The notes under the pieces: generated by a model
Database searches by the model: none
Told to the model about the DNA's origin: nothing
Seen by the model: the letters and a program-made list of their open reading frames with translations, nothing else
Program-made: the position numbers and the translations under genes
Shown: one piece after another, positions 8,354 to 15,774 of the stretch
Numbering within the stretch: position 1 is the stretch's first letter
Layout: each line of letters opens with the position of its first letter
Assembly (NCBI GenBank): GCA_041581935.1
Contig: JBFICP010000032.1
Span: 1-19,374 of the forward strand
Origin: JAABYT01 sp041581935
GTDB taxonomy: Bacteria; Pseudomonadota; Gammaproteobacteria; HK1
Reading direction: 5' to 3'
DNA: 19,374 nucleotides

Positions 8354-8369
8354 GACCGCATCCCGGCGT

Positions 8370-8525
8370 TCAATGTATACCGAAGAATGCTATGACAGCG
8401 AGTATTACCAGCAATCCGGCAATACCGAGGAGCAGGTGAGAGATATCGCGATGGGTGGTTCTGAGTTCGATGCCGAACCACGTGCAGACGATAATCAGGC
8501 CCACGAGGATATAGATGACGCGCAT
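8370..8525 (-). CDS. 51-residue membrane protein with two transmembrane helices
   Basis: This short frame starts with ATG at 8525-8523 and ends with TGA. It encodes a first hydrophobic helix (residues about 3-19, VIYILVGLIIVCTWFGI), a short polar loop (ELRTTHRDISH) and a second helix (residues about 31-49, LLLGIAGLLVILAVIAFFG). The clean two-helix layout, its position between dsbC and the VOC gene on the same strand, and the 16-bp gap to the next start all support a real gene. No good Shine-Dalgarno sits close to the ATG (AGGA is about 20 bases away), so translation may be weak or coupled. It resembles in general shape the many tiny bacterial two-helix membrane proteins. I do not recognise a named family. 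Confidence 0.7.
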   Translation of the reverse strand: MRVIYILVGLIIVCTWFGIELRTTHRDISHLLLGIAGLLVILAVIAFFGIH

Positions 8526-8559
8526 CGAGCAATGATTTCAGAATCGTCCTTTTTTTGAA

Positions 8560-8584
8560 GCGCCCCACCGGGCGAGGTGGGCGC
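8560..8584 (-). other. Stem-loop between dsbC and the small membrane protein gene
   Basis: The arms GCGCCCACC and GGTGGGGCGC (one bulged base) surround a six-base loop, 10 bases after the dsbC stop. On the minus strand the stem is followed by a run of seven A, not T, so it is not an ordinary intrinsic terminator for dsbC. It could affect mRNA stability or processing between the two genes. Confidence 0.5.
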
Positions 8585-8594
8585 AATAGGCACT

Positions 8595-9326
8595 TCAACC
8601 GGCGCGATCGTCCTCGAGAATCTCCAGAAGTTGCGGCGGCGAAACGTAACCAGGCACGAGCTCGCCGCTCTCGAGTATCAAGCTGGGCGTACCGCGCACA
8701 CCGACGGAGCGCCCCAAGGCGAACTGGGCCTGCACGGGATTGTCGCAAATTTTCTTCGGTATCTCGACGCCGTCTTTGGCCTTGCTCATCGCCGTCTGCT
8801 GGTCTTCCGAGCACCAAGCAGAAACGTATTTGTCGTAGGAGGAAGACGGTATCCCGGCGCGCGGGAAAGCCAGGTAACGAATGCGCACCCCCAGGCGGTT
8901 GTAATCCGCCATTTGGCGATGTAGTCGCACGCAATATGGGCAATCGATGTCGGTAAACACATCGACGGTATATTTCGCGTCGTCCGGACCGAACACGATC
9001 GTGTCCCTCTCGCTGACCTTGGCCATGCGGTCTCGCCGATGCTCTCGCTGACGCTCGCGGGTGTGGTTGGTGCGCGAGTCGATTTCGACCAGATCACCCT
9101 GGAGCAAGAACCGTCCGTCGGCGGACACATAGACAACGGTCGGTCCGTATGAGACTTCGTACATTCCAGCAAGGACCGACGCTTCGATTCGGTCCGGTGG
9201 AATTCCCGGGACGATTTTTTCCAGCGCGGCAAGTACCGGTGCCGGTGGATCATCGGCGACGGCCGGCCGCCACAGCGTCGTCAAGACAGCCAGCGCGGCC
9301 ATTGTCATTACACCCGTTCGCCACAT
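8595..9326 (-). CDS. dsbC: DsbC-family periplasmic thiol:disulfide interchange protein
   Basis: This 243-residue protein is close to the usual DsbC length. A signal peptide spans about 1-25 (hydrophobic AALAVLTTL, cleavage near AVA-DD). The N-terminal region (about 26-85) fits the DsbC dimerisation domain, including LLQGDLVEI. A strongly basic, Arg-rich linker follows. The thioredoxin-like domain has the redox pair C129-P-Y-C132, a second cysteine pair C172/C194 and the cis-proline loop RGTPSL (Pro214). It would isomerise wrong disulfides in secreted proteins in the periplasm. The active site is CPYC rather than the commoner CGYC. The start is fixed by AAGGAG eight bases before ATG 9326; an open frame continues upstream but has no such support. 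Gammaproteobacterial dsbC is usually next to xerD; here a secretion ATPase lies between them. Confidence 0.9.
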   Translation of the reverse strand: MWRTGVMTMAALAVLTTLWRPAVADDPPAPVLAALEKIVPGIPPDRIEASVLAGMYEVSYGPTVVYVSADGRFLLQGDLVEIDSRTNHTRERQREHRRDRMAKVSERDTIVFGPDDAKYTVDVFTDIDCPYCVRLHRQMADYNRLGVRIRYLAFPRAGIPSSSYDKYVSAWCSEDQQTAMSKAKDGVEIPKKICDNPVQAQFALGRSVGVRGTPSLILESGELVPGYVSPPQLLEILEDDRAG

Positions 9327-9334
9327 GGGACGGA

Positions 9335-9340
9335 CTCCTT
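9335..9340 (-). promoter_or_regulatory. Strong ribosome binding site of dsbC
   Basis: AAGGAG (read on the minus strand) ends eight bases before the ATG at 9326. It decides between that start and the longer open frame that begins far upstream. Confidence 0.8.
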
Positions 9341-9427
9341 TATTTACTGGTCGGAGCATAAGCGCTGAGACCGCCGACGTCACGCACGAGTTCCATCGGC
9401 ATTCGAATTCTGTGACCGGGTCCCGCC

Positions 9428-9456
9428 TTGCCGGTCCCAGGGGCGCTACGTATAGT
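9428..9456 (+). promoter_or_regulatory. Predicted sigma70-type promoter of the GspE-like gene
   Basis: TTGCCG (9428-9433), a 17-base spacer and TATAGT (9451-9456) match the -35/-10 consensus at 4 of 6 and 5 of 6 positions. Transcription would start near 9463, giving a leader of about 20 bases. The leader contains GAGG (9473-9476), seven bases before the ATG at 9484. The site lies in the 157-bp gap between the divergent dsbC and gspE-like genes. Confidence 0.55.
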
Positions 9457-9483
9457 CCGAGCAGGGCGGCCCGAGGGCGATTG

Positions 9484-11277
9484 ATGCTGAAACCGAGTCG
9501 ACACATCCCAGGAGGCGAATGGAAGCTTACCCTGGATTACGTGCTGGCGGAACTCGCGCGCGACGGACTGATCACCGAGGCTCAGATTGGTGAGCTGAAC
9601 ATCGGTCGCGGTCGCGAGACGGATTATTCAGAGCATCCGCTCGTGCGAGTGGCCGAACAGCGATGGCACATCGCACGATCTCCCGGCACCCCCCTGACGC
9701 TTGAACGCTTGACGCAGTGGCTCGGCGACAAGGCGCAACTGCCCTATCTTCGAATTGACCCGCTCAAAATAGACGTCGCAGCGGTCACGGCTGTGATCAA
9801 GCAGGCCTATGCAACGCGCTTCAAAATTCTACCGGTGGCGGTATCGGGCGATCGAGTGACCGTCGCCACCGCCGAGCCCTGGGTGCGCGAATGGGAGCGG
9901 GAGCTTTCGGGGCTTTTGAAGCTGCGATTCGATCGCGTCATCGCCAACCCGCTGGACCTGGAGCGTTACCTGGCCGAGTTTTATGCCGTCAGTCGATCCA
10001 TTGCCGGCGCCTCCAGCGACCGAAGCAAGGCCCCGATCAGCACAGTCGGAAATCTGGAGCAGCTGGTCGAGCTCGGTAAGGCTGGCGAGCTCGACGCCAA
10101 CGACCAACACATCGTGCGTATTGTCGACTGGTTGCTGCAGTACGCATTTGATCAACGCGCGAGCGACATTCATCTGGAGCCTCGCCGTGACAACGGTAAC
10201 ATCCGCTTTCGAATCGACGGCGTGCTGCATTTGGTGCATCAGATTCCAACTCCGGTTCTGAACGCCGCCATCAGCCGCTTAAAGGCCATCGGCCGACTCG
10301 ACATCATCGAGAAGCGACGCCCCCAGGACGGACGCATAAAGACCCGCTCGCAGGAGCAGAAAGAGGTCGAGCTGCGACTATCGACCATGCCGACCACGTT
10401 CGGCGAGAAACTCGTCATGCGCATTTTCGATCCCGAGGTGCTGGTCCGGTCACTCGCCGATCTCGGCTTTTCCCCGCGAGAGGAGGCGCAGTGGCAGGGC
10501 ATGGTGACACAACCCTACGGCATGGTCGTGGTGACAGGACCCACGGGTTCGGGAAAGACAACCACGCTCTACTCCGCGCTCAAGCGTCTGTCGAGACCGG
10601 AAGTCAATATCTGCACCATCGAAGACCCCATCGAACTGGTCGACCCGGATTTGAATCAGATGTATGTGCAGCATCAGATCGGGCTCGATTTCGCCACCGG
10701 GGTGCGAACCCTGCTCAGGCAGGATCCCGACATCATAATGGTCGGCGAGATCCGCGACGAAGAGACCGCCGATACCGCCGTGCAGGCGGCACTCACGGGT
10801 CACCTGGTGCTCTCCACCGTTCACACCAACGACGCACCGTCGACGGTGACGCGTTTTCTGGAGCTGGGCGTGCCGCCCTACCTGCTCAAGGTGGCGCTCA
10901 TCGGGGTCGTCGCCCAACGGCTGGTGCGCACGCTGTGCCGTCACTGCAAGAAGCCGGATGAGATATCGGAAGACGAGTGGAAGTCGTTGGTCGCGCCCAT
11001 GCGTCCCCGCCGTCCGTCGCGCGTCTACGCTCCCGTCGGGTGCGATGAATGCCGCAACACCGGATATCGCGGGCGCATCGGCATCTACGAAATAATGCGC
11101 ATGACCGACGATCTTCGCCGCATCATCACCACCGACATCGACAGCCGCCTGATGCGCGACGCGGCGCTCGCGGGCGGCATGCTGCCGCTACGCGTAAGCG
11201 GCGCCCAAAAAGTCGCCGCCGGACTCACTACCGCCGCGGAAGTATTCGCTGCCGTGCAGGATGAAGACGCCGGCTGA
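9484..11277 (+). CDS. GspE/PilB-type secretion or pilus assembly ATPase
   Basis: This 597-residue cytosolic hexameric-ATPase type protein has an N-terminal MshEN-like/T2SSE_N region (about 14-165) that lacks the clear RLG motif of c-di-GMP-binding versions. The ATPase core has an Asp box (CTIEDP, 377-382), Walker A GPTGSGKTT (352-360), Walker B IIMVGEIRDEE (417-427) and a His box (TGHLVLSTVHTND, 438-450). A zinc site is formed by C485/C488 and C520/C523. All catalytic motifs are intact. In type II secretion or type IV pili such enzymes power subunit extrusion, but no other secretion gene is in the window, so its partner system is unknown. The start at ATG 9484 is favoured by GAGG at seven bases; an upstream open frame from 9325 is not supported. 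It is transcribed alone, converging on xerD with a 28-bp gap. Confidence 0.92.
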   Translation: MLKPSRHIPGGEWKLTLDYVLAELARDGLITEAQIGELNIGRGRETDYSEHPLVRVAEQRWHIARSPGTPLTLERLTQWLGDKAQLPYLRIDPLKIDVAAVTAVIKQAYATRFKILPVAVSGDRVTVATAEPWVREWERELSGLLKLRFDRVIANPLDLERYLAEFYAVSRSIAGASSDRSKAPISTVGNLEQLVELGKAGELDANDQHIVRIVDWLLQYAFDQRASDIHLEPRRDNGNIRFRIDGVLHLVHQIPTPVLNAAISRLKAIGRLDIIEKRRPQDGRIKTRSQEQKEVELRLSTMPTTFGEKLVMRIFDPEVLVRSLADLGFSPREEAQWQGMVTQPYGMVVVTGPTGSGKTTTLYSALKRLSRPEVNICTIEDPIELVDPDLNQMYVQHQIGLDFATGVRTLLRQDPDIIMVGEIRDEETADTAVQAALTGHLVLSTVHTNDAPSTVTRFLELGVPPYLLKVALIGVVAQRLVRTLCRHCKKPDEISEDEWKSLVAPMRPRRPSRVYAPVGCDECRNTGYRGRIGIYEIMRMTDDLRRIITTDIDSRLMRDAALAGGMLPLRVSGAQKVAAGLTTAAEVFAAVQDEDAG

Positions 11278-11305
11278 ATGACACAACCCGTCTCCAGCGG
11301 TGTCT

Positions 11306-12211
11306 TCAGCCGCGTGGATGATGCGCGGCATGCAATTGCTTCAACCGTTCCTTTGCCACGTGCGTGTAAATTTGCGTGGTCGAGATATCACTGTGTCCGA
11401 GCAGCAGCTGCACGACACGCAGGTCTGCACCGTGGTTCAAAAGGTGAGTGGCGAAAGCGTGTCGCAGGCTGTGCGGTGAGATGGGCTTGGCGATGCCCGC
11501 AATCGTCGTGTAGCGCTTGATGGCGTACCAGAAGGCTTGACGGCTGATGGCACCGCCCCGCGGCCCCGGAAACAGTGCATCCGCGCTGCCACTGGCGCAG
11601 AGCTTTGGGCGGCACTCACGCAGATAGCGTTCAATCCAGTCGAGAGCGGACTCACCGAGCGGCACGAGCCGTTCCTTATTACCTTTTCCGATGACACGCA
11701 CGACGCCCTGCTCGAGATTGACCTGACCGAGCTTGAGATTGACGAGCTCCGAGACCCGCAGGCCCGTCGCGTAGAGCAATTCGAGCATGGTGCGATCGCG
11801 CAGCCCCGCGCGCACGGCGAGATCCGGCGCCTCCAGAAGCGCCTCCACTTCGGATTCACTCAATGCGTGGGGAAGTGCACGACCGAGACGCGGCGCCTCG
11901 ATGCGCGCGCACGGATCTTCGACGATGCGCGCGTGACGCATCAGGTATTGGTAGAAGCGCCGCAGACTGGACAATCGGCGCGCGATGCTGCGCGGCGGCG
12001 AGTCGGCGAGACCGGCGAGGTACTCCAGGACATCGGCACGGGTGGCCGTCGACAGGCCGCGATCCCGTTCGGCCAGCCAGGCGGAGAAGCGACGCAGATC
12101 GGCGCGGTAGGCCGACAGCGTATTCACCGCGAGGCCGCGCTCCATCCACGCCGCGTCGAGGTACGACTCGACGAGCGCCTCGTCGCCCTCGAGCGAGGTC
12201 GCGCTACTCAT
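11306..12211 (-). CDS. xerD: Site-specific tyrosine recombinase XerD
   Basis: XerD acts with XerC at the dif site to resolve chromosome dimers. The protein has 301 residues against about 298 in Escherichia coli. It has an N-terminal SAM-like DNA-binding domain (about 10-95) and a catalytic domain with R152 (ATGLRVSEL), K176, H247 and R250 (HSLRHAFATHL), H273 (LGHSDISTTQ) and nucleophile Y282 (IYTHV), so the full catalytic set is present. The ATG start overlaps the TGA of the upstream ogt gene as ATGA, which fixes the start and implies translational coupling. XerC is a close relative, but the motifs and the nearby dsbC favour XerD. It is not part of any mobile element here. Confidence 0.93.
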   Translation of the reverse strand: MSSATSLEGDEALVESYLDAAWMERGLAVNTLSAYRADLRRFSAWLAERDRGLSTATRADVLEYLAGLADSPPRSIARRLSSLRRFYQYLMRHARIVEDPCARIEAPRLGRALPHALSESEVEALLEAPDLAVRAGLRDRTMLELLYATGLRVSELVNLKLGQVNLEQGVVRVIGKGNKERLVPLGESALDWIERYLRECRPKLCASGSADALFPGPRGGAISRQAFWYAIKRYTTIAGIAKPISPHSLRHAFATHLLNHGADLRVVQLLLGHSDISTTQIYTHVAKERLKQLHAAHHPRG

Positions 12212-12687
12212 TGCCGGGTGCGCTCGTGCTCGAGCAACCATCGCTTGATGGCGAGCGCGGTGCCGTCGCGTTCGCCCATGAAGCCGCCGACGCCGTTGGC
12301 GGCGGTGACGCGGTGACAGGGCACGACGATGGGGATCGGGTTGCGACGGCAGGCGCCACCCACGGCGCGCGCCGAGCTGGCGAGCTCACGCGCGAGCTCG
12401 CCGTAGCTTCGCGTGCTCCCCGACGGAATGTTGCGCAGCGACTGCCACACGCGGCGCTGAAACGCCGTGCCGCGAATCGCCAGGGGAAGGTCGAATCGCC
12501 AGGCCGGGTCCTCGAAGTAGCGAAACAACTGATCGAGAACCGCTCGCGCATCGGCGTCCGGCGCGCGATCAACGGGCTCCTGCTTGTCCATGAAATCGAT
12601 GCCCGACAGCCGACCGCCGCTGATTCGAATGCCCAGGATTCCGACCGGCGCCGGAACGATGGCGGCGTAGACGCTGCTGATGGTCAC
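12208..12687 (-). CDS. ogt: Methylated-DNA--protein-cysteine methyltransferase (Ogt/MGMT type)
   Basis: This 159-residue suicide repair enzyme transfers the alkyl group from O6-alkylguanine or O4-alkylthymine in DNA to its own cysteine. The active site is C124 in VVPCHRV. The DNA-binding helix-turn-helix region is GTAFQRRVWQSL through SYGELAR, and the ARAVGGA turn with the arginine finger (about R107) and the NGVGGFMG loop are present. The N-terminal ribonuclease-H-like domain is short but complete. GTG at 12687 is chosen as the start because CGGAGG lies eight bases before it. A TTG at 12714 would overlap the stop of the preceding gene but has no ribosome site. It sits 23 bp after the TPR-like gene, and its TGA overlaps the xerD ATG, so the three genes form one unit. 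It could equally be named a general MGMT-family protein. Confidence 0.9.
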   Translation of the reverse strand: MTISSVYAAIVPAPVGILGIRISGGRLSGIDFMDKQEPVDRAPDADARAVLDQLFRYFEDPAWRFDLPLAIRGTAFQRRVWQSLRNIPSGSTRSYGELARELASSARAVGGACRRNPIPIVVPCHRVTAANGVGGFMGERDGTALAIKRWLLEHERTRQ

Positions 12688-12695
12688 ACTCTTCG

Positions 12696-12701
12696 CCTCC
12701 G
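12696..12701 (-). promoter_or_regulatory. Ribosome binding site of ogt, inside the end of the upstream gap
   Basis: CGGAGG on the minus strand lies eight bases before the GTG at 12687. It supports this GTG over the TTG at 12714 that overlaps the previous stop codon. Confidence 0.7.
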
Positions 12702-12710
12702 AGTTGCAGC

Positions 12711-14507
12711 TCAATATCGACGCAACACGTGCTCCACGAATAATCGCTCGTCGGGCTGCCGGCTGTCGGCGAGCGCGCTTTGCAGCACGCCGACCGCGTC
12801 CGCGTCGAGCCCCGCCCGCGCGAGCGCCCGGGCCGCCTGCACGCTGGCGGCTCTTGACCAGTCATCGGCGACTCCGCCGTCGGGTACCGCCGCCGACTCG
12901 ATATAAAGGCGCGCCGCGCGCTCGTGCCGGCCGGCGTGCGTTTCCGACTCGGCCGCCAGCAGCAGCAGCTCGCGTCGTTCCCAGGCCTCGTGCGCAAGCA
13001 CGAGCGCGCGCGACAGCAGAGCCGCCGCATGCACGTGCTGGTTCGCCGATTGCAGTGCCAATGCCACCCGCACCAGCGCATCGACCGCGAGCGAGGGCGC
13101 GCTTTGCCCGATGTCGAGGTCGTCACCGAACAGCGACAGCGCCTCGTCGATGCGACCGGTACCGATCAACGCCACCGCCACCGGGGCGCGCCAGCGAACC
13201 GGCAGCGCCCGACGGGTCTCGACATCAAGCCCGGTGAGCAGTGCTGCCCGCACGCCGATCCGCGACTCGGCGAGCGCGTAGGCAATGAGCGGTGCACGAA
13301 GCTCGGTGGGAATCGCGTCTATGTCCGGATAGCGCCGCGAGTCCAGATACAGCGCACCGAGTATGCGCAGGCCACGGGCCTGCCCGTCGAGGGCCGACAC
13401 GAGTCCTGCCCGCGCCGCGCCGCCAATGCGTGCATCCCGATCCTGGCCCGCGAGGTAAGCGTAGAGTGAACGCGACCCGACATCACTCACGTCTCCGGAT
13501 TGCCCGGCCAAAGCCAGCCAGGATTCGAACCGCCCCACCAGCAGCCTTGCCTCATTGGCGAGCGCAGCCGCATGGGATTCGTAAGCCGCCCAGAGCGCGT
13601 CGGCATCGACCCTGACGAGCCGATTGCGGGCCTCGACGGGCGCATTCAACGATACCGCCTGCTCCATGGCGGTGACCCGGACATCGTGGTCCCGATAGCG
13701 TGCGGCGGCCACCGCAAGCGCCGCCCACAGCTGCGCCCGCTCGGCCGGCACCAGGCGCCCTTCTCCGAGAAGTGGTCCCATGTCGGCCAACAGTTCGACC
13801 GGATCCACGTCGGGATCGCGGGCGTCGAGCAGCAGGCGCAGATAAAGCACCTCGGTGTTTTCCACGCCCGCGAGCAGTTCGCGCGCCTCGTCGTTCGCTC
13901 CGGCGCGGATCAGCGCCTTGGCATGGGACAGGCGCCAGCCATCGGGCTCGCCGCCGTAGTCCAGTCGGTAACGCACGACGGCGGTTTCGGCATCGGCGAG
14001 CTGCCCGGCGAGCAGATAGCTTTCCGCGAGCATGCCGCGCCAGCGGCTCAGACGCTCGCTGCGCTCATGCACCATGGCCGTGTCCTGGGCGGTGCTCCAG
14101 ACGAGCCCGGCGACCACCGCGCCGGCGGCCCTTGCATCCCCGATGGCCAGATACGCCCGCGCCAAGGCTTCGCGGGCTTCAATCCAGAAATCGTCGGGTA
14201 GCGACGGCGGGTGAGCGCCGACGCGATCGATGACACTCGACCAGGCGCGGCGCGATTCGAGAATGGCCAGACGGCGACGCTCGAATCGTTGCCAGCGCAC
14301 GGGACTCGCGGACACGCTCGGTTGCACGCCATCGATGACACGCAGCGCCAGCGTGAGGGCGCCGACATCGACCAATCGGTCGATGTCCTCGACACGGCTT
14401 TCGACGGCCGCGGCGCCGCCCGCTGGAGCAACCGCGATCAGCAGCAGAATGACGGCGGAAAAGTAGACGAAAAGGAAATCGAATCGGTTTTTTGCACTCA
14501 CGAGCAC
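12711..14507 (-). CDS. Secreted or membrane-tethered helical-repeat (TPR-like) protein of unknown function
   Basis: The 598-residue product is very rich in Ala, Leu and Arg. An N-terminal hydrophobic stretch (about 10-30, FLFVYFSAVILLLIAVAPAG) followed by GAAA looks like a signal peptide or anchor, so it probably acts in the periplasm. The rest is a series of helix pairs with TPR-like spacing, for example LARAYLAIGDARAAGAVV, LAESYLLAGQLADAETAV, LIGTGRIDEALSLF and ARALARAGLDADAVGVL. No enzyme motif is seen. The start is uncertain: GTG at 14507 gives the signal peptide intact, and another GTG lies two codons later; neither has a clear ribosome site. It is the first gene of a unit with ogt and xerD. 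TPR proteins scaffold protein complexes, but no partner is evident. I do not recognise a named family. Confidence 0.8.
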   Translation of the reverse strand: MLVSAKNRFDFLFVYFSAVILLLIAVAPAGGAAAVESRVEDIDRLVDVGALTLALRVIDGVQPSVSASPVRWQRFERRRLAILESRRAWSSVIDRVGAHPPSLPDDFWIEAREALARAYLAIGDARAAGAVVAGLVWSTAQDTAMVHERSERLSRWRGMLAESYLLAGQLADAETAVVRYRLDYGGEPDGWRLSHAKALIRAGANDEARELLAGVENTEVLYLRLLLDARDPDVDPVELLADMGPLLGEGRLVPAERAQLWAALAVAAARYRDHDVRVTAMEQAVSLNAPVEARNRLVRVDADALWAAYESHAAALANEARLLVGRFESWLALAGQSGDVSDVGSRSLYAYLAGQDRDARIGGAARAGLVSALDGQARGLRILGALYLDSRRYPDIDAIPTELRAPLIAYALAESRIGVRAALLTGLDVETRRALPVRWRAPVAVALIGTGRIDEALSLFGDDLDIGQSAPSLAVDALVRVALALQSANQHVHAAALLSRALVLAHEAWERRELLLLAAESETHAGRHERAARLYIESAAVPDGGVADDWSRAASVQAARALARAGLDADAVGVLQSALADSRQPDERLFVEHVLRRY

Positions 14508-14533
14508 ACGTATCGAGCAGAGTGAGCCAAAAC

Positions 14534-14588
14534 TAAGCCTATCCCCTTTCTCGGTCGGACAACGCGGGGAGAGAATGAGCCTATCCCC
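14534..14588 (-). repeat. Paired GGGGATAGGC repeat between rplS and the TPR-like gene
   Basis: The 100-bp gap between rplS and the TPR-like gene holds two copies of GGGGATAGGCTYA (plus-strand positions 14534-14546 and 14576-14588) in the same direction, exactly 42 bases apart. The second overlaps an inverted repeat in which GGGGA (14566-14570) faces TCCCC (14584-14588). Layout and base content recall REP-type intergenic palindromes. No transposase is nearby. Confidence 0.55.
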
Positions 14589-14608
14589 GTTAGCGCCCTT
14601 CCCCGCTT

Positions 14609-14953
14609 CTAGATCTTCTCCTTGATGCGCGCCGCATTGCCACGCAGATCCCGAAGATAGTAGAGCTTGGCGCGACGCACGTCACCGCGGCGCTTGACCT
14701 CGATGTCGTGTATCTGCTGGCTGTAGGTCTGGAATACGCGCTCGACGCCTTCGCCGTGAGACATCTTGCGAACCGTAAAAGAGGAATTCAGACCGCGGTT
14801 ACGCTTCGCGATCACCACCCCTTCAAAAGCCTGAAGACGCTCGCGGGTACCCTCCTTCACCTTCACTCTGACGACGACCGTGTCGCCGGCACCGAATTTC
14901 GGAACCTCGCGGCCCATCTGCTCGGCTTCTATCTGACTGATGATGTTACTCAT
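14609..14953 (-). CDS. rplS: 50S ribosomal protein L19
   Basis: L19 is a basic protein at the interface of the 50S and 30S subunits. At 114 residues it has the standard length. The motifs FGAGDTVVVRVKVKEG, QAFEGVVIAKRNRGLNSSFTVRK, and the C-terminal RRAKLYYLRDLRGNAARIKEK are characteristic. The start ATG at 14953 has GAGGGG nine bases upstream. It is the last gene of the rpsP-rimM-trmD-rplS block, 36 bp after trmD. No clear intrinsic terminator follows; the 100-bp gap downstream contains the GGGGATAGGC repeats instead. Confidence 0.97.
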   Translation of the reverse strand: MSNIISQIEAEQMGREVPKFGAGDTVVVRVKVKEGTRERLQAFEGVVIAKRNRGLNSSFTVRKMSHGEGVERVFQTYSQQIHDIEVKRRGDVRRAKLYYLRDLRGNAARIKEKI

Positions 14954-14989
14954 GACTGTTTACCCCTCGGGCCCCGGCACGTGCCGGCC

Positions 14990-15739
14990 TCAGTTCAATG
15001 TCTCCCGCTGCTCGTCGATGAATTCCTCGAGCAGCGAGCGTTGTTCCTCATCGAGCTCGATCGCGTCGAGCATGTCCGGCCGCCGTTGCCAGGTGCGTCC
15101 GAGCGACTGCTTCAGGCGCCAGCGACGTATGGCCGCGTGATCACCGCCGAGCAGCACCGCCGGCACTGCGAGCCCGTCGACCACCTCCGGCCGCGTGTAG
15201 TGTGGACAGTCGAGCAGTCCATTGGCAAACGAATCGCCGCGCGCCGACTCCTCGTGACCGAGGGCACCGGGGAGCAGACGTGTCATGGCCTCCACCAGTG
15301 CCATCGCCGCCACCTCGCCGCCGCTCAGCACGAAATCGCCCACCGAAAGCTCCTCATCCACCTCACGCGCGAGCAGCCTTTCGTCGACACCCTCGTAGCG
15401 CCCGCAGACCAGAATCACCCGCTCGCGCGCAGCCAGGGCGGCGATGGCGGCCTGGTCCACCCGCCGACCCTGAGGCGACAGGTATACCGTATACGTATCG
15501 TCGCCGAGCCGCGCCCGGGCGGCATGAATGGCGTCGCGCAGCGGCTCGACCATCATCACCATACCCGGCCCGCCGCCGTAGGGCCGATCGTCCACGCTTC
15601 GATGGCGGTCGGTGGCGAACTCGCGCGGATTGACGCAATCCAAGGCGAGAATACCCCGCACCATGGCCCGCGATGTGATCCCCCAGCGCTCGATGGCCTC
15701 GAACATCTCGGGAAACAGCGTCACCACCGCCACCTGCAT
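14990..15739 (-). CDS. trmD: tRNA (guanine-N1)-methyltransferase TrmD
   Basis: TrmD uses S-adenosylmethionine to methylate G37 next to the anticodon in tRNAs, preventing +1 frameshifting. The 249-residue protein has the SPOUT trefoil-knot motifs DRPYGGGPGMVM (51-62), LSPQGRR (88-93 region), CGRYEGVDER (112-121) and SVGDFVLSGGE (132-142), and the expected catalytic Asp169 in ESARGDSF. Length and motif spacing match the family closely. ATG 15739 has GAGG seven bases upstream. It lies 35 bp after rimM and 36 bp before rplS in the conserved operon. Confidence 0.97.
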   Translation of the reverse strand: MQVAVVTLFPEMFEAIERWGITSRAMVRGILALDCVNPREFATDRHRSVDDRPYGGGPGMVMMVEPLRDAIHAARARLGDDTYTVYLSPQGRRVDQAAIAALAARERVILVCGRYEGVDERLLAREVDEELSVGDFVLSGGEVAAMALVEAMTRLLPGALGHEESARGDSFANGLLDCPHYTRPEVVDGLAVPAVLLGGDHAAIRRWRLKQSLGRTWQRRPDMLDAIELDEEQRSLLEEFIDEQRETLN

Positions 15740-15774
15740 GCTTGTTCCTCACGGTAGCCCGTGCTGCGGGCGCA

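Noticed and set aside
8550..8584. Hairpin with a T-run as intrinsic terminator of dsbC
   Set aside because: On the minus strand, the direction of dsbC, the hairpin is followed by A residues. The T-run precedes the hairpin on the plus strand, so neither direction gives hairpin-then-U.
9325..9483. N-terminal extension of the GspE-like protein from the ATG at 9325
   Set aside because: It overlaps the dsbC ribosome site and start region, contains the predicted promoter, and its sequence does not resemble a GspE N-terminus. ATG 9484 has a well-spaced GAGG.
9327..9506. Longer DsbC reading frame starting at 9506
   Set aside because: The signal peptide and AAGGAG ribosome site place the start at 9326; the extra residues would precede the signal peptide.
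11306..12211. Tyrosine recombinase as an integrase of a mobile element
   Set aside because: Length, motif spacing and proximity to dsbC fit housekeeping XerD. No att sites, phage or cargo genes are present.
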